From contig NZ_QWVT01000019.1 in assembly GCF_003570705.1 (NCBI RefSeq), positions 118,389 to 182,388 of the forward strand: a stretch of DNA of 64,000 nucleotides, written 5' to 3'. The notes under the pieces were generated by a model. The model saw only the letters and a list, made by a program, of their open reading frames with translations. It was not told the origin of the DNA and ran no database searches. The stretch comes from Mesobacillus zeae. Lineage in GTDB: Bacteria > Bacillota > Bacilli > Bacillales > Cytobacillaceae. The position numbers and the translations under genes were made by a program. Positions within the stretch are counted from its first letter, which is position 1. Every line of letters begins with the position of its first letter. Positions 27,498 through 36,900 of this stretch are shown in pieces.

Positions 27498-27542
27498 ACA
27501 GGCTGCCATCATGCAGCCTGTCCTTAATGCAGCCTGTCCTTA
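27498..27542 (-). terminator. Terminator of yvgN with a 16-bp tandem duplication
   Basis: Stem ACAGGCTGC (27498-27506) / GCAGCCTGT (27513-27521) with a following T-run on the minus strand (the A-run at 27491-27498). The right arm and its flank, ATGCAGCCTGTCCTTA, are present twice in tandem (27511-27526 and 27527-27542). Confidence 0.75.
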
Positions 27543-27554
27543 CAATTGCCTTTT

Positions 27555-28385
27555 TTAAAAATCGAAATGATCGGGGTCTGCCCCAAACCTTTCATTCCTG
27601 TTTAAAGAGTTCATAGCATCCATTTCCGCCTTACTCAATTCGAAATCAAAAATATCGGCATTTTCCTTCAACCTCGCAGGGTTTACTGATTTCGGGATGG
27701 CAATCACCCCATTTTGGAAATGCCAGCGCAGAATAATCTGAGCTGGGGACTTCCCTTTACTCTCTGCAAGCTCATTTAAAATTGGTTCATCCACGAGTCT
27801 GCCACGCGCAATTGGCGACCATGCCTCCACTTTAATATCATGCCCGCTGCAAAATTCCCGCAGCTCTTCCTGAGAAAGAGCAGGATGCAATTCAATCTGA
27901 TTGACTACAGGCTTTTCTTTGAACTGATCTAAAATATCCTGAAGATGGTGAACCTGAAAATTACTTACGCCTATTGCTTTGACTCTTCCGTCCCTGTAAA
28001 TTTCTTCAAGTGCTCTCCATGTCTCAAGATACTTCCCTTTTACCGGCCAGTGGATAAGATAGAGGTCAATATAGTCAAGCCCAAGCTTTTCAAGGCTTTT
28101 ATTGAAGGCATCATGGGTGGCCTTGTAGCCCTGATCGCTATTCCACACCTTTGTCGTCACGAAAATCTCTTCACGGGGAACGTCGCTGTTCCTGATGGCA
28201 TGGCCGACTCCTTCTTCATTATCATAAAAAGCAGCCGTATCAATCAGCCTGTATCCTAGCTTCAGGGCCTTAACAACAGTTTCTTCAACTTCTTTTCCGT
28301 CTTCCACTTTGTAAACACCCAATCCAAAAGAAGGCATTTCAACACCGTTATGCAGGGTGACTTTATTAAAAATGCTTGCTGTCAA
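27555..28385 (-). CDS. yvgN: Aldo/keto reductase, YvgN-like
   Basis: NADPH-dependent cytosolic oxidoreductase of 276 residues, TIM-barrel fold. Conserved stretches: LHNGVEMPSFGLGVYKV, YRLIDTAAFYDNEEGVG (catalytic Asp and Tyr), LYLIHWP (His), IGVSNFQVHHL and the NADP-binding IPKSVNPAR. The best match from memory is B. subtilis YvgN, a glyoxal/methylglyoxal reductase. TTG 28385 is preferred, eight bases after AGGAG. Divergent from the phosphate-permease pair. Confidence 0.9.
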   Translation of the reverse strand: MTASIFNKVTLHNGVEMPSFGLGVYKVEDGKEVEETVVKALKLGYRLIDTAAFYDNEEGVGHAIRNSDVPREEIFVTTKVWNSDQGYKATHDAFNKSLEKLGLDYIDLYLIHWPVKGKYLETWRALEEIYRDGRVKAIGVSNFQVHHLQDILDQFKEKPVVNQIELHPALSQEELREFCSGHDIKVEAWSPIARGRLVDEPILNELAESKGKSPAQIILRWHFQNGVIAIPKSVNPARLKENADIFDFELSKAEMDAMNSLNRNERFGADPDHFDF

Positions 28386-28804
28386 CTTGCTCACTCCTAT
28401 TCAAAATTCTTTGATTCATTGTATCACCACCGTTTGGCTGAATGCCATTGGAATGGTTTTTTGGAAAGAAGCCATAATAAAAGCGACGCGCCAGGAGCCA
28501 CCACATCTATTTAAACGGCTTTCGCCAGCAGTTATTTATTTGGAGGTTTCCCGCAGGAAATTTGTCCTAAACCACCACTGAATATGTTTTCAACTGGATT
28601 CGCAAAAAAAAAGGGGCGGTTTATTAAACCGGTCAGAGGATAAATGTAGAACAGAACCAATAGAACAAATCATCTGAATAATAACAATCGTTCTATGTTA
28701 AGATTTTGTAAATTTTTTAACCTTAACCTTCATATTTCGACAAAAATTCGTTAAAATTAATCTCGCTCGGTCATTTGTAACTTGGATAGAAATGGGGTAA
28801 AGAA
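28386..28804. other. Intergenic region upstream of the phosphate transport pair
   Basis: No gene. A TTCGACA 7-mer (28736-28742) and TTAACC repeats (about 28718-28728) occur near the start of the phosphate permease operon; neither is strong enough to call a Spo0A or PhoP site. A GGCGGTTTATTAAACCGG run near 28615-28633 could form a hairpin. Confidence 0.35.
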
Positions 28805-29422
28805 ATGGTTTTCAAAAAGAAGGATAAATTCGCAGTATTGTTATCCGACATTGCCAGTAACTTAAAGGAAAGTGCTGACTTTTTTGCGGATTACAAATTG
28901 AACAATGTGAGTGACCTTAAAGTCTTCACAGAGAAAATGAAGGATTATGAAACAAAAGGTGACAACTATATCCATGAAGTAATCATGGAGTTAAACAATG
29001 CTTTCATCACTCCAATCGAGCGTGAAGATATCCTCGCCCTGTCAATGAGCATGGATGATGTTCTTGACGGTATGGATCATTGTTCAAACCTGTTCGAAGT
29101 ATATTCCATTACCCAGGCAGATGACTACATGCGCCAGTTTGTCGAAGCGCTCAAATCCTCATCTGTCGAAATAGAACAGGCTGTACAGCTTCTCACAACA
29201 AAGAAGCTTCCTTTAATCAGGGACCATGCTATTAAGATCAAGGATTACGAATCAAAATGCGACGGCATCCTTCGCCAGTCCATTAAGCATTTATTCTCAG
29301 TAGAAAAAGATCCAATCCGCATCATCCAGTTTAAAGAGATCTATGAAGGTCTAGAAGAAATCGCTGATAGCTGCCAAGACGTGGCAAACACGCTTGAGAG
29401 CATTGTCATGAAAAACGCATAA
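28805..29422 (+). CDS. Pit-accessory protein, DUF47 (YkaA-like)
   Basis: Cytoplasmic, all-helical PhoU-like protein of 205 residues of the DUF47 family (TIERED/ALSMSMDDVLDGMDH and YESKCDGILRQSIKHLF motifs). It is regularly paired with Pit-type phosphate permeases, whose activity it is thought to modulate. The next gene starts 11 bases downstream. The match to B. subtilis YkaA is from memory. Confidence 0.9.
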   Translation: MVFKKKDKFAVLLSDIASNLKESADFFADYKLNNVSDLKVFTEKMKDYETKGDNYIHEVIMELNNAFITPIEREDILALSMSMDDVLDGMDHCSNLFEVYSITQADDYMRQFVEALKSSSVEIEQAVQLLTTKKLPLIRDHAIKIKDYESKCDGILRQSIKHLFSVEKDPIRIIQFKEIYEGLEEIADSCQDVANTLESIVMKNA

Positions 29423-29433
29423 GGAGCCTGAAT

Positions 29434-30432
29434 ATGGATACGGTTTTTTTCGTCACAGTATTAATAGTCATCGCAGCTCTGGCGTTTGATTTTATCAACG
29501 GGTTCCATGATACGGCCAACGCGATTGCAACTTCCGTTTCAACAAAAGCCCTTAAACCTCGGCATGCGATCATCCTGGCGGCAACAATGAACTTCGTCGG
29601 CGCATTGACCTTTACAGGGGTAGCCAAAACAATTTCCAAAGATATCGTTGACCCTTTCACGCTTCATAATGGTCAAATTGTTATTCTTGCAGCCCTTATT
29701 GCGGCTATATTCTGGAATCTTCTTACTTGGTATTATGGAATCCCGAGTAGTTCGTCACATGCCATTATTGGGGCAATTGCAGGGGCAGCGATCGCTGCAG
29801 CTGGGTTCGAGTCTTTAAATTATTCCGGCTTTCTTAAAATCCTGGAGGCGTTAATTCTTTCTCCAATAATCGCCTTTGTTGCCGGTTATATTATATACAG
29901 TATTTTCAAGGTTGTTTTTAAGAATAATAACCTTGCGAAAACAAACAGGAACTTCCGTTTCTTTCAGGTGGGTACTGCAGCACTTCAGGCATTTACACAT
30001 GGTACAAACGATGCCCAAAAAGCGATGGGTATTATCACAATGGCAATGATTGCGAACGGCTACCAAACATCGCCGGATATTCAGCACTGGGTACAGTTAT
30101 CGTGTGCGCTTGCAATGGGTCTCGGAACATCTATCGGTGGTTGGAAGATCATTAAAACCGTCGGAGGTAAAATCATGAAGATCCGCCCGGTTAATGGTGT
30201 GGCTGCTGATTTGACTGGTGCCATGGTTATCTTTGGCGCAACCTTCATCCATTTGCCTGTCAGTACGACGCATGTTATTTCCTCCTCTATCCTTGGTGTG
30301 GGAGCATCACACCGGGTGAAAGGCGTGAAATGGGGAACTGCCCAGCGAATGCTTATTACTTGGGTCATTACTCTTCCAATTTCAGCATTAGTCGCAGCGC
30401 TTTGTTACTATATACTCAATATTTTCCTATAA
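29434..30432 (+). CDS. pit: Inorganic phosphate permease, Pit family
   Basis: Secondary phosphate transporter of 332 residues with about ten membrane segments and two copies of the signature: GFHDTANAIATSVST and THGTNDAQKAMGI. It probably moves neutral metal-phosphate with proton. It is the second gene of the DUF47-pit operon, and a terminator follows at 30441-30463. Confidence 0.93.
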   Translation: MDTVFFVTVLIVIAALAFDFINGFHDTANAIATSVSTKALKPRHAIILAATMNFVGALTFTGVAKTISKDIVDPFTLHNGQIVILAALIAAIFWNLLTWYYGIPSSSSHAIIGAIAGAAIAAAGFESLNYSGFLKILEALILSPIIAFVAGYIIYSIFKVVFKNNNLAKTNRNFRFFQVGTAALQAFTHGTNDAQKAMGIITMAMIANGYQTSPDIQHWVQLSCALAMGLGTSIGGWKIIKTVGGKIMKIRPVNGVAADLTGAMVIFGATFIHLPVSTTHVISSSILGVGASHRVKGVKWGTAQRMLITWVITLPISALVAALCYYILNIFL

Positions 30433-30440
30433 ATAAAATG

Positions 30441-30465
30441 ACCGGCCTGATTGGCCGGTTTTTAT
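30441..30465 (+). terminator. Terminator of the phosphate permease operon
   Basis: Stem ACCGGCC (30441-30447) / GGCCGGT (30453-30459), then TTTTATTTT. Confidence 0.85.
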
Positions 30466-30474
30466 TTTCCCTAT

Positions 30475-30654
30475 TCAATCTTCCCGCAATTCGTGTATCT
30501 CCACTACTGTCCGTTCTTCCATCGGTCCTCTGAGATGTACTGTGGCAGTCCTTCCGTCTTCATTCAGCTGGTCAATCCAGACTGCAGCCCCATTATATGT
30601 CACATCAATTTCAGCCGGGGAGGAAATGATTTGTTTTACTCTTTTTGCATCCAA
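30475..30654 (-). CDS. sspH: H-type small acid-soluble spore protein
   Basis: Short acidic protein of 59 residues that matches the SspH family (start DAKRVKQIISSPAEIDVTYN, VWIDQLNE, and a C-terminal TVVEIHEL). It is expected to be a minor spore coat or core component made late in sporulation. The start is TTG 30654, four to five bases after AAGGAGA; the frame open to 30678 reads through the leader. No SigG promoter was identified with confidence. Confidence 0.88.
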   Translation of the reverse strand: MDAKRVKQIISSPAEIDVTYNGAAVWIDQLNEDGRTATVHLRGPMEERTVVEIHELRED

Positions 30655-31025
30655 TTCTATTCTCTCCTTTACAATCATGTATTGTTATTCTCCCTACATG
30701 ACTTTATTCTTATGCATGAAAAGCCGGGCCAGTCCACTCGGTTTTTCATACTGTTCATTCAGCTGGGGAATCATACCTGGAAGCGGAACTGCTCCGGATA
30801 CAGGAGGAAATGCCGAGTCTGAAGAGCATTATGTTTCATTTTTTAATTACATGCCGGAATCTGTGACGAAGCTGTAACGATGAAAAAATCGCTGCCCTTC
30901 ACCGTGATACTTAAATTCACAAAATAGGCACAGATAAAAGACGAAACTTCCTCTTGAAAAATTCTCTATAAACGAATAATATTATACTTGCGTCAAAAAA
31001 TCGTTCGTATTTACGGAGGTCTTCT
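30655..31025. promoter_or_regulatory. Promoter region of the pbuG-like gene
   Basis: TTGAAA (30954-30959), a 17-base spacer and TAATAT (30977-30982) are a plausible SigA promoter for the permease at 31026. CGAA motifs at 30942 and 30973 and the inverted TTCG at 31004 suggest PurR sites, but the 27-base gap between the last two is not the usual 16-17. No purine riboswitch was seen here. The rest (30655-30940) holds no credible gene. Confidence 0.45.
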
Positions 31026-32327
31026 ATGTTTAAACTTAAGGAAAACCATACTAATGTTAAAACTGAACTTATCGCTGGTATTACTACTTTTTTCACAATG
31101 GTTTATATCGTTGTAGTAAACCCGGTTATCCTGGCTGATGCTGGAGTACCTTTTGACCAGGTATTCACTGCGACAATCATTGCAGCTGCGGTCGGGACGC
31201 TGTGGATGGCTTTATTTGCAAACTACCCCATTGCAATCGCTCCTGGGATGGGACTGAATGCATATTTTGCCTACTCAGTCGTTGGCAGCCATCACAATAT
31301 AAATTACGAAACAGCTTTTGCTGCAGTGTTTGTAGCGGGAATTATTTTTGTCATTCTTTCCCTGACTCCTTTCCGTGAAAAATTGATCGAGGCCATTCCA
31401 CCAAACCTTAAGCATGGTATCACGGCAGGAATTGGACTTTTTATTGCTTTCATCGGTCTCAGGCTGACAAACATCATCACTGACCACCCGACAAATCTTG
31501 TTGGCCTTGGAGATTTGCACTCCTCCTCAGTGGTCCTTGCCTTGATCGGTCTTGCCGTTACGCTTGTCATGATGGTACTCCGCGTAAATGGAGCATTGTT
31601 TTTCGGAATGGTCATCACTGGTGTCATCGCTTTCTTCACAGGTAATCTTTCGTTTGACAAAGGATTTATGTCATTTCCGTCGCTTCCTGACGGCCTCATT
31701 GTTGCAAACCCTATTACCGCTTTTGGTGATGTGATTGGTCACAGCCTTTATGCTGTTGTATTTTCTTTTATTCTTGTCACGATTTTTGATACAACCGGAA
31801 CGATGATCGGTGTAGCCAATCAGGCTGGGCTGATGAAGGGAAACAAAATGCCACGCGCAAGAGAAGCCCTTCTTTCTGATTCAATCGGTACTGCTGTCGG
31901 TGCCATGTTCGGAACAAGCCCTACAACAGCCTATATTGAATCAACATCAGGTGTCGCTGCTGGCGGGCGGACAGGGCTGACTGCTCTGACTGTTGCTATC
32001 CTGTTTATCCTGTCTGCTTTCTTTGGCCCTCTTGTCAGTGCCGTATCAGGGCTTTCCGCCATAACCGCTCCGGCTCTGATCATTGTTGGCAGCTTGATGA
32101 TGGGAAGCATTTCGCAAATTCAGTGGGATGAGCTTGATGAAGCATTCCCCGCATTTTTGATTATTCTGAGCATGCCGCTGACATCGAGTATCTCAACAGG
32201 TATTGCGTTAGGATTTATATCCTACCCGCTTCTTAAAGTGGTCAAGGGAAGCTGGCGCGAAGTACATCCGCTTCTATACATCTTTGCCGTTTTGTTCTTT
32301 TACCAGCTCGCCTTCCTGCCGCACTAA
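31026..32327 (+). CDS. pbuG: NCS2-family purine permease, PbuG-like
   Basis: Membrane protein of 433 residues with about 12-14 membrane segments. The family features include AGITTFFTMVYIVVVNP near the N-terminus, GMGLNAYFAY, and the SPTTAYIESTSGVAAGGRTGLT segment typical of AzgA-type members. By resemblance to B. subtilis PbuG it should take up hypoxanthine and guanine. TACGGAGGTCTTCT precedes the ATG. A second NCS2 gene occurs at 53020. Confidence 0.9.
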   Translation: MFKLKENHTNVKTELIAGITTFFTMVYIVVVNPVILADAGVPFDQVFTATIIAAAVGTLWMALFANYPIAIAPGMGLNAYFAYSVVGSHHNINYETAFAAVFVAGIIFVILSLTPFREKLIEAIPPNLKHGITAGIGLFIAFIGLRLTNIITDHPTNLVGLGDLHSSSVVLALIGLAVTLVMMVLRVNGALFFGMVITGVIAFFTGNLSFDKGFMSFPSLPDGLIVANPITAFGDVIGHSLYAVVFSFILVTIFDTTGTMIGVANQAGLMKGNKMPRAREALLSDSIGTAVGAMFGTSPTTAYIESTSGVAAGGRTGLTALTVAILFILSAFFGPLVSAVSGLSAITAPALIIVGSLMMGSISQIQWDELDEAFPAFLIILSMPLTSSISTGIALGFISYPLLKVVKGSWREVHPLLYIFAVLFFYQLAFLPH

Positions 32328-32354
32328 GCAATGTGAGTGAGTTTCTCAGCATTT

Positions 32355-32393
32355 AAAAACCCCCTCATGCTGTGTAGCCATGAGGGGGTTTTT
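32355..32393 (+). terminator. Terminator of pbuG
   Basis: 15-bp stem AAAAACCCCCTCATG / CATGAGGGGGTTTTT, arms 32355-32369 and 32379-32393. Confidence 0.9.
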
Positions 32394-32426
32394 CCTGTTA
32401 TGCTCTAATCCATTTAGTAGATAACC

Positions 32427-32474
32427 GCTTAAGAAATGGGCGCCTCCACAAGGAGAACGACCCATTTCTTAAGC
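32427..32474. repeat. 14-bp perfect inverted repeat at the 3' end of tcyP
   Basis: Arms GCTTAAGAAATGGG (32427-32440) and CCCATTTCTTAAGC (32461-32474), with CCTCC/GGAG pairing in the loop. It overlaps the last codons of tcyP. It lacks a T-run, so it may be an mRNA-stabilising 3' stem or an inefficient terminator. Confidence 0.7.
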
Positions 32475-33860
32475 TTCAACTTCAATCTTTAAATCTGCGT
32501 CATTGTATGCAGATGAATCAATATCTTTGGTTATCCTGCTTGTCAGGATGCCGGCAGTCATGGAGCCGCTGACATTGACTGCTGTCCGCCCCATATCGAT
32601 AAGCGGTTCAACCGAAATCAGGAGTCCCGCAAGGCCCACCGGAAGGTTCAAGGCGGACAGTACGAGGAGGGCTGCAAACGTCGCCCCTCCTCCGACACCG
32701 GCAACACCGAAGGAACTGATTGCCACGATGCCAATCACACTGAATATAAAAGATGGACTGAGGGGATCAATTCCCACAGACGGTGCAATCATCACCGCAA
32801 GCATGGCCGGATAAATTCCCGCACATCCATTCTGTCCGATTGAAAGCCCGAAAGAACCCGCAAAGTTGGCGATTCCTTCCGAAACTCCAAGGGACCTTTG
32901 TGTTTTTATATTAAGCGGAAGAGCGCCGGCACTTGTGCGCGAGGTAAACGCAAAGGTAAGGACTGGAAATGCCTTTTTCACATATACGATTGGATTCAAG
33001 CCAGCTGCTGCCAAAAGCAAAAGATGGATGATAAACATGACAGCTAGAGCCGCATACGAAGCGAGTACGAACTTTCCAAGCTTCAAGATGGCGTCAACAT
33101 TGCTCATCGCCACCGTATTTGTCATAATCGCCAGCACACCATATGGAGTCAGACGAAGGATCAAGGTTACAATTCTCATGATGATGGCATAAAAAGCATC
33201 CACGATTTTCGAGAAAAGTTCAGCCTGTTCCGGTGCTTTTCGGCGTACTCCAAGATAGGCAATGCCGATAAAAGCTGCGAAGATTACTACCGAAATGGTT
33301 GAGGTTGGACGGGCACCGGTCAAGTCAAGAAACGGATTAGCTGGAAGAAATTCAAGTATTTGCTGTGGTAGCGTACGCCCTTCAAGCATTTCTCCATATT
33401 TTTGTTCAAGTTCTCCCGCTCTTGCAGTTTCTGCATCACCCTGATGTACCTGTACTGCTTCAAGATCAAAGCCTATTGCCGTAGCAATACCGATACTGGC
33501 TGCAACTGCTGTCGTTGCAATAAGGATGCCGAGGATCAATGTGCTGATTTTTCCAATATTGCTTGTTAATTTTAGCTTAGTGAAAGCCGTTAAAATAGAA
33601 ATGAAAACAAGCGGCATAACGATCATTTGCAGGAATTTAACGTATCCTGTTCCAACAAGGCTGAACCAGTCAGCTGACTTGGCCGTCACGCTGGAGGACG
33701 GCCCGTAAATGTACTGCAGGGCAAATCCAAAAATAATCCCTATTCCGAGCGCCAAAAACACCCGCTTTGAAAATGACACATGTTTTTTTTGCATCGTATA
33801 TAAACCAATAATAATTAAAAGCATGATGGCAATGTTCACAATTACTAAACCAGTTGTCAA
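32469..33860 (-). CDS. tcyP: L-cystine:cation symporter, TcyP
   Basis: Membrane symporter of 463 residues, DAACS fold, the length of B. subtilis TcyP. It has RTSAGALPLNIKTQRSLGV (a variant of the serine-rich re-entrant loop) and QNGCAGIYPAMLAV in place of the NMDGT motif, a pattern that fits cystine transporters. The C-terminal GVAGVGGGATFAAL loop is also typical. Regulation by CymR would be expected but no operator was recognised in the 199 bases upstream. Confidence 0.9.
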   Translation of the reverse strand: MTTGLVIVNIAIMLLIIIGLYTMQKKHVSFSKRVFLALGIGIIFGFALQYIYGPSSSVTAKSADWFSLVGTGYVKFLQMIVMPLVFISILTAFTKLKLTSNIGKISTLILGILIATTAVAASIGIATAIGFDLEAVQVHQGDAETARAGELEQKYGEMLEGRTLPQQILEFLPANPFLDLTGARPTSTISVVIFAAFIGIAYLGVRRKAPEQAELFSKIVDAFYAIIMRIVTLILRLTPYGVLAIMTNTVAMSNVDAILKLGKFVLASYAALAVMFIIHLLLLAAAGLNPIVYVKKAFPVLTFAFTSRTSAGALPLNIKTQRSLGVSEGIANFAGSFGLSIGQNGCAGIYPAMLAVMIAPSVGIDPLSPSFIFSVIGIVAISSFGVAGVGGGATFAALLVLSALNLPVGLAGLLISVEPLIDMGRTAVNVSGSMTAGILTSRITKDIDSSAYNDADLKIEVEA

Positions 33861-34029
33861 TGTTACCCCCCCTTTTTATTTAAAAATAACTATATTACAT
33901 GTATTCCTATCAGTCAAGTTGGAATTTGATTTTTTACACGAGAACACAAATCTTTACTCTTGTTCCTTTGTTTTTACTGTATTATATTTCATTCAGCCCT
34001 TTTTCATGTTTGCCTCATAAAGTAAAATA

Positions 34030-34052
34030 GGGCGGACATCTTTTGTCCGCCC
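34030..34052 (-). terminator. Terminator of the six-gene sensory/polysaccharide operon
   Basis: Stem GGGCGGAC (34030-34037) / GTCCGCCC (34045-34052), followed by TATTTTACTTT on the minus strand, just after the last gene. Confidence 0.8.
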
Positions 34053-34059
34053 CTGCTGT

Positions 34060-36900
34060 TTATTTATCGCGTATAAGGATTTGCCCCTGCTTGCCGATTT
34101 TCAGCAAGGTTTGCAAAATGGCTTTGGATAATTCACTCGCCTGATAAGGCTTAATTAAATAATCGTTGGCTCCAAGCGAAAAGCCTCTTTCTTTTTCATC
34201 AAGGGCTGTCGAGATGACGATAGGTAAATGTTTCGTTCCCTCTTGGCTTTTCAAAACCTTTAAAAGCTCCCAGCCATCGCTTTCCCCATCTTCAAGCACG
34301 ATATCAAGAACAATGGCGTCAGGGGCATCATTCCCAATTGCCACCATCGCTTCGGAGCCAGTCCTGTACCAGGAAACACGGAATCCGCTGTCTTTCAATT
34401 CGTCAACCATCAATTCCGCCAGACTCTGATCATCCTCCACGACTAGTATCCTGTGTCCCTGTCCAGTCCCTTCTTCCCTCACTGTTTCATGTCCAGGTAC
34501 AGAAGGGAGACTTACCGTAAATGTGCTGCCTTTCCGATATTGCGACTCTACCGTAACTTCCCCGTAATGCGCCTTAACGATTTCCTGGACAATCGAAAGG
34601 CCGAGCCCGGTCCCGCCTATTTTTCTTCTATCTGAGTTATCCACACGGTAAAATTTATTGAACAGTCTGTCGATAGACTCTTCCGGTATACCAAGCCCTT
34701 CGTCTTTGATGGAAACTACAAGCTTGTCTCCATCCCTTTTTGCGTTTAGATCAATTTGCCCGCCTCCGGGAGAATATTTAATCGCATTGCTGATGATATT
34801 GCTAAATGCCTGTTCCAGTTTCCGCTTGTCCCCATAAATGATTCCTTCTCCGTCCTGTGATTCAAGGGCGATTCGATGGCTTGGCGCGTTCACTCTCTGC
34901 AGGCTGATAATTTTTTCAATCAAAGGCAGGACATCAAAATACCGTTTCTCATAATTTTGTTTCCCCGATTCCATTTTCTGCACATCAAGAAAGTCATTGA
35001 TCAGCGAAGTAAGCCTCTGGGTTTCCTTGTATATGGTTTTCACATACTTTTTCTGCCTTTCTGGTTTCAGGTCCCTATGGAGCAAAAGTTCTGTGAACCC
35101 AAATATGCTCGCTAACGGCGTCCTCAGTTCATGGCTGACAGTGCTGACAAACTCGGATTTCATTTGGTTGACTTCATATTCCCGCGTGATGTTTCGGTGT
35201 ACCAGGATGATTCCGTACTTTTCTTTTCCCCGGTATAATTCCTCACTGTAAACTTTATAAATCTGCCTGCTGTCGAGCATTCTGTATATAAAACTTTGTT
35301 CACTAGAGCCGCCGTTCAGTACTTTTTCAAGGTACTCAATGAAGGAGTCCCCATCTTCTATTCTTTTCCTTATATAACTGGTCCATTGCCCCCAAGAACA
35401 GCCAGGAATCTGTGGCAATTTATCTTCACAGGAAAAAGCTTCGCAAAGCGCCCTGTTGATCTGAAGCATTCTTCCTGTTGTGCTGATCAGCTGTAAACCT
35501 TCCTGGACGGAATTAATAATTTCCTGGTTAAGTTGTCTCTCTTCCTCTGTTTTCTGATAAAGACTGACTTTATCGAGGCTATTGCCAATATTTTTCGCAA
35601 GCGCTGCATACTCTTCCAGCTGCCTCTCTTCAAAGGAACCGCTGAAGCGGCTGAACACCATGACAGCATAAAGACCTCCGCCTGTTAAATAGATTGGAAT
35701 ATACACGTCATGGACAAGGTGGACGCCATTCTCCTTTGCTCCAGCTTCCCGTTTGACCAAAAAAGGGCGCTGTTCTGTCTCAAGCCTGGCCATAAAACCT
35801 CTCTGGCGAAAGTTTTCCTGAAACTGTTCTATTCCTTCTTTCGAAAGACTATAGGCAGCATAAGAACCTTCTCCAACCAGACTGATGATCCCACTGTCTG
35901 CCTGGATGACCTGAGCCATATGAATCACTGCACTCTGAAGCACTTTTTGTTTGTCAAACGTGTTAGAAATATGATGGATCAGCTGGTTCCTGCCTTTTAA
36001 AGCAAGCTGGCTTTCCTTCAATGTTCTCAAAGTCTCTTCGAGTTCTGCCTGTTGTGCTTGAAGCTCTTCCTGCTGGGCAAAAAGTTCTTCATTATGCGCA
36101 ACCAAGTCATTTTCTTTCTCTTGGATACTGGCCAGCATACGGTGAAAGGAAGTCGACAGGATGCCAATTTCATCTTCCCTGCCGTTTGTGGCCTGAATAG
36201 CCGCTTCACGGCCCATCGCTGTCTCATTTGCTGCTGCAGCCAATTCGGCTAGCGGCTGGCCAACCTGGCTCAGCATAATGCGAATCACGCGCTGAAGGAC
36301 AAGCAAAGATACCAGCAGGAAGATGACAAATCCAACTTGTATAAACGTTTCCATTTTTGTAAGGCTATTAAAACTCTGGCTAAGCTCTTCGTCGTTGCTG
36401 GCTAGATAGCGGTCAAGCGTTTTTTGAAAACCTGAAAGCCTTTCTGTTGCTTCATTGTTTGCTTTATCTACGACAGCTGTCATATTTTTGTTTTCATAGT
36501 TTTCGATGACACCCGGCAATGTATGGATGAAATAATAATCAATGAATTCTTCCGTTTCATCTGCAAAGCCCTTATCCTCTTTCTCTGTCGCAATTACTTT
36601 AAACTGGCGGATTTGCTCACGGATTTCTGGTTCCAGGGCTAATGCTTCACTTTTTAACTCTGGATTGCCAAAAGCAATATAGCCCCTTATGTTCAAAAAA
36701 ACCTGGCTGAAGTTTTTATCAATGCCTGCTGCAAGAGTTTCCTTTTGCTCCAGTACATGGTTGCGCTCTATATATGATTCATTTAACTGATCCAGCGTTG
36801 CGAGAAGGATACCGGCAAGGCAAAGAAAAACAAACATAAAACAGCCCATCAGGAAAAGAAACTGTCTCGCAAGACTCTTCTTTATAAATTTCCTAATCAT
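34060..36900 (-). CDS. Hybrid sensor histidine kinase, HAMP-GAF-PAS-HisKA-HATPase-REC
   Basis: Membrane protein of 946 residues. Two membrane segments (about 14-36 and 186-204) flank an all-helical extracellular sensor (about 37-185, CHASE3-like four-helix type). Then HAMP (about 205-258), a coiled coil (260-300), a GAF-like domain (305-450), a PAS-like domain (460-570), HisKA with SHELRTPLAS (H590), an HATPase domain with SNAIKYSPGGG and GGTGLGLSIV, and a C-terminal receiver (815-940) with D866. It overlaps the preceding single-receiver gene by 8 bp and is the last gene of the operon. The ligand is unknown. Confidence 0.92.
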   Translation of the reverse strand: MIRKFIKKSLARQFLFLMGCFMFVFLCLAGILLATLDQLNESYIERNHVLEQKETLAAGIDKNFSQVFLNIRGYIAFGNPELKSEALALEPEIREQIRQFKVIATEKEDKGFADETEEFIDYYFIHTLPGVIENYENKNMTAVVDKANNEATERLSGFQKTLDRYLASNDEELSQSFNSLTKMETFIQVGFVIFLLVSLLVLQRVIRIMLSQVGQPLAELAAAANETAMGREAAIQATNGREDEIGILSTSFHRMLASIQEKENDLVAHNEELFAQQEELQAQQAELEETLRTLKESQLALKGRNQLIHHISNTFDKQKVLQSAVIHMAQVIQADSGIISLVGEGSYAAYSLSKEGIEQFQENFRQRGFMARLETEQRPFLVKREAGAKENGVHLVHDVYIPIYLTGGGLYAVMVFSRFSGSFEERQLEEYAALAKNIGNSLDKVSLYQKTEEERQLNQEIINSVQEGLQLISTTGRMLQINRALCEAFSCEDKLPQIPGCSWGQWTSYIRKRIEDGDSFIEYLEKVLNGGSSEQSFIYRMLDSRQIYKVYSEELYRGKEKYGIILVHRNITREYEVNQMKSEFVSTVSHELRTPLASIFGFTELLLHRDLKPERQKKYVKTIYKETQRLTSLINDFLDVQKMESGKQNYEKRYFDVLPLIEKIISLQRVNAPSHRIALESQDGEGIIYGDKRKLEQAFSNIISNAIKYSPGGGQIDLNAKRDGDKLVVSIKDEGLGIPEESIDRLFNKFYRVDNSDRRKIGGTGLGLSIVQEIVKAHYGEVTVESQYRKGSTFTVSLPSVPGHETVREEGTGQGHRILVVEDDQSLAELMVDELKDSGFRVSWYRTGSEAMVAIGNDAPDAIVLDIVLEDGESDGWELLKVLKSQEGTKHLPIVISTALDEKERGFSLGANDYLIKPYQASELSKAILQTLLKIGKQGQILIRDK

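Noticed and set aside
28718..28742. PhoP boxes before the phosphate permease pair
   Set aside because: TTAACC-like repeats are not at the 11-bp spacing expected of PhoP boxes.
30942..31007. PurR operator pair before pbuG
   Set aside because: CGAA and TTCG motifs are present but spaced 27 bases apart rather than the usual 16-17, so a definite PurR site is not claimed.
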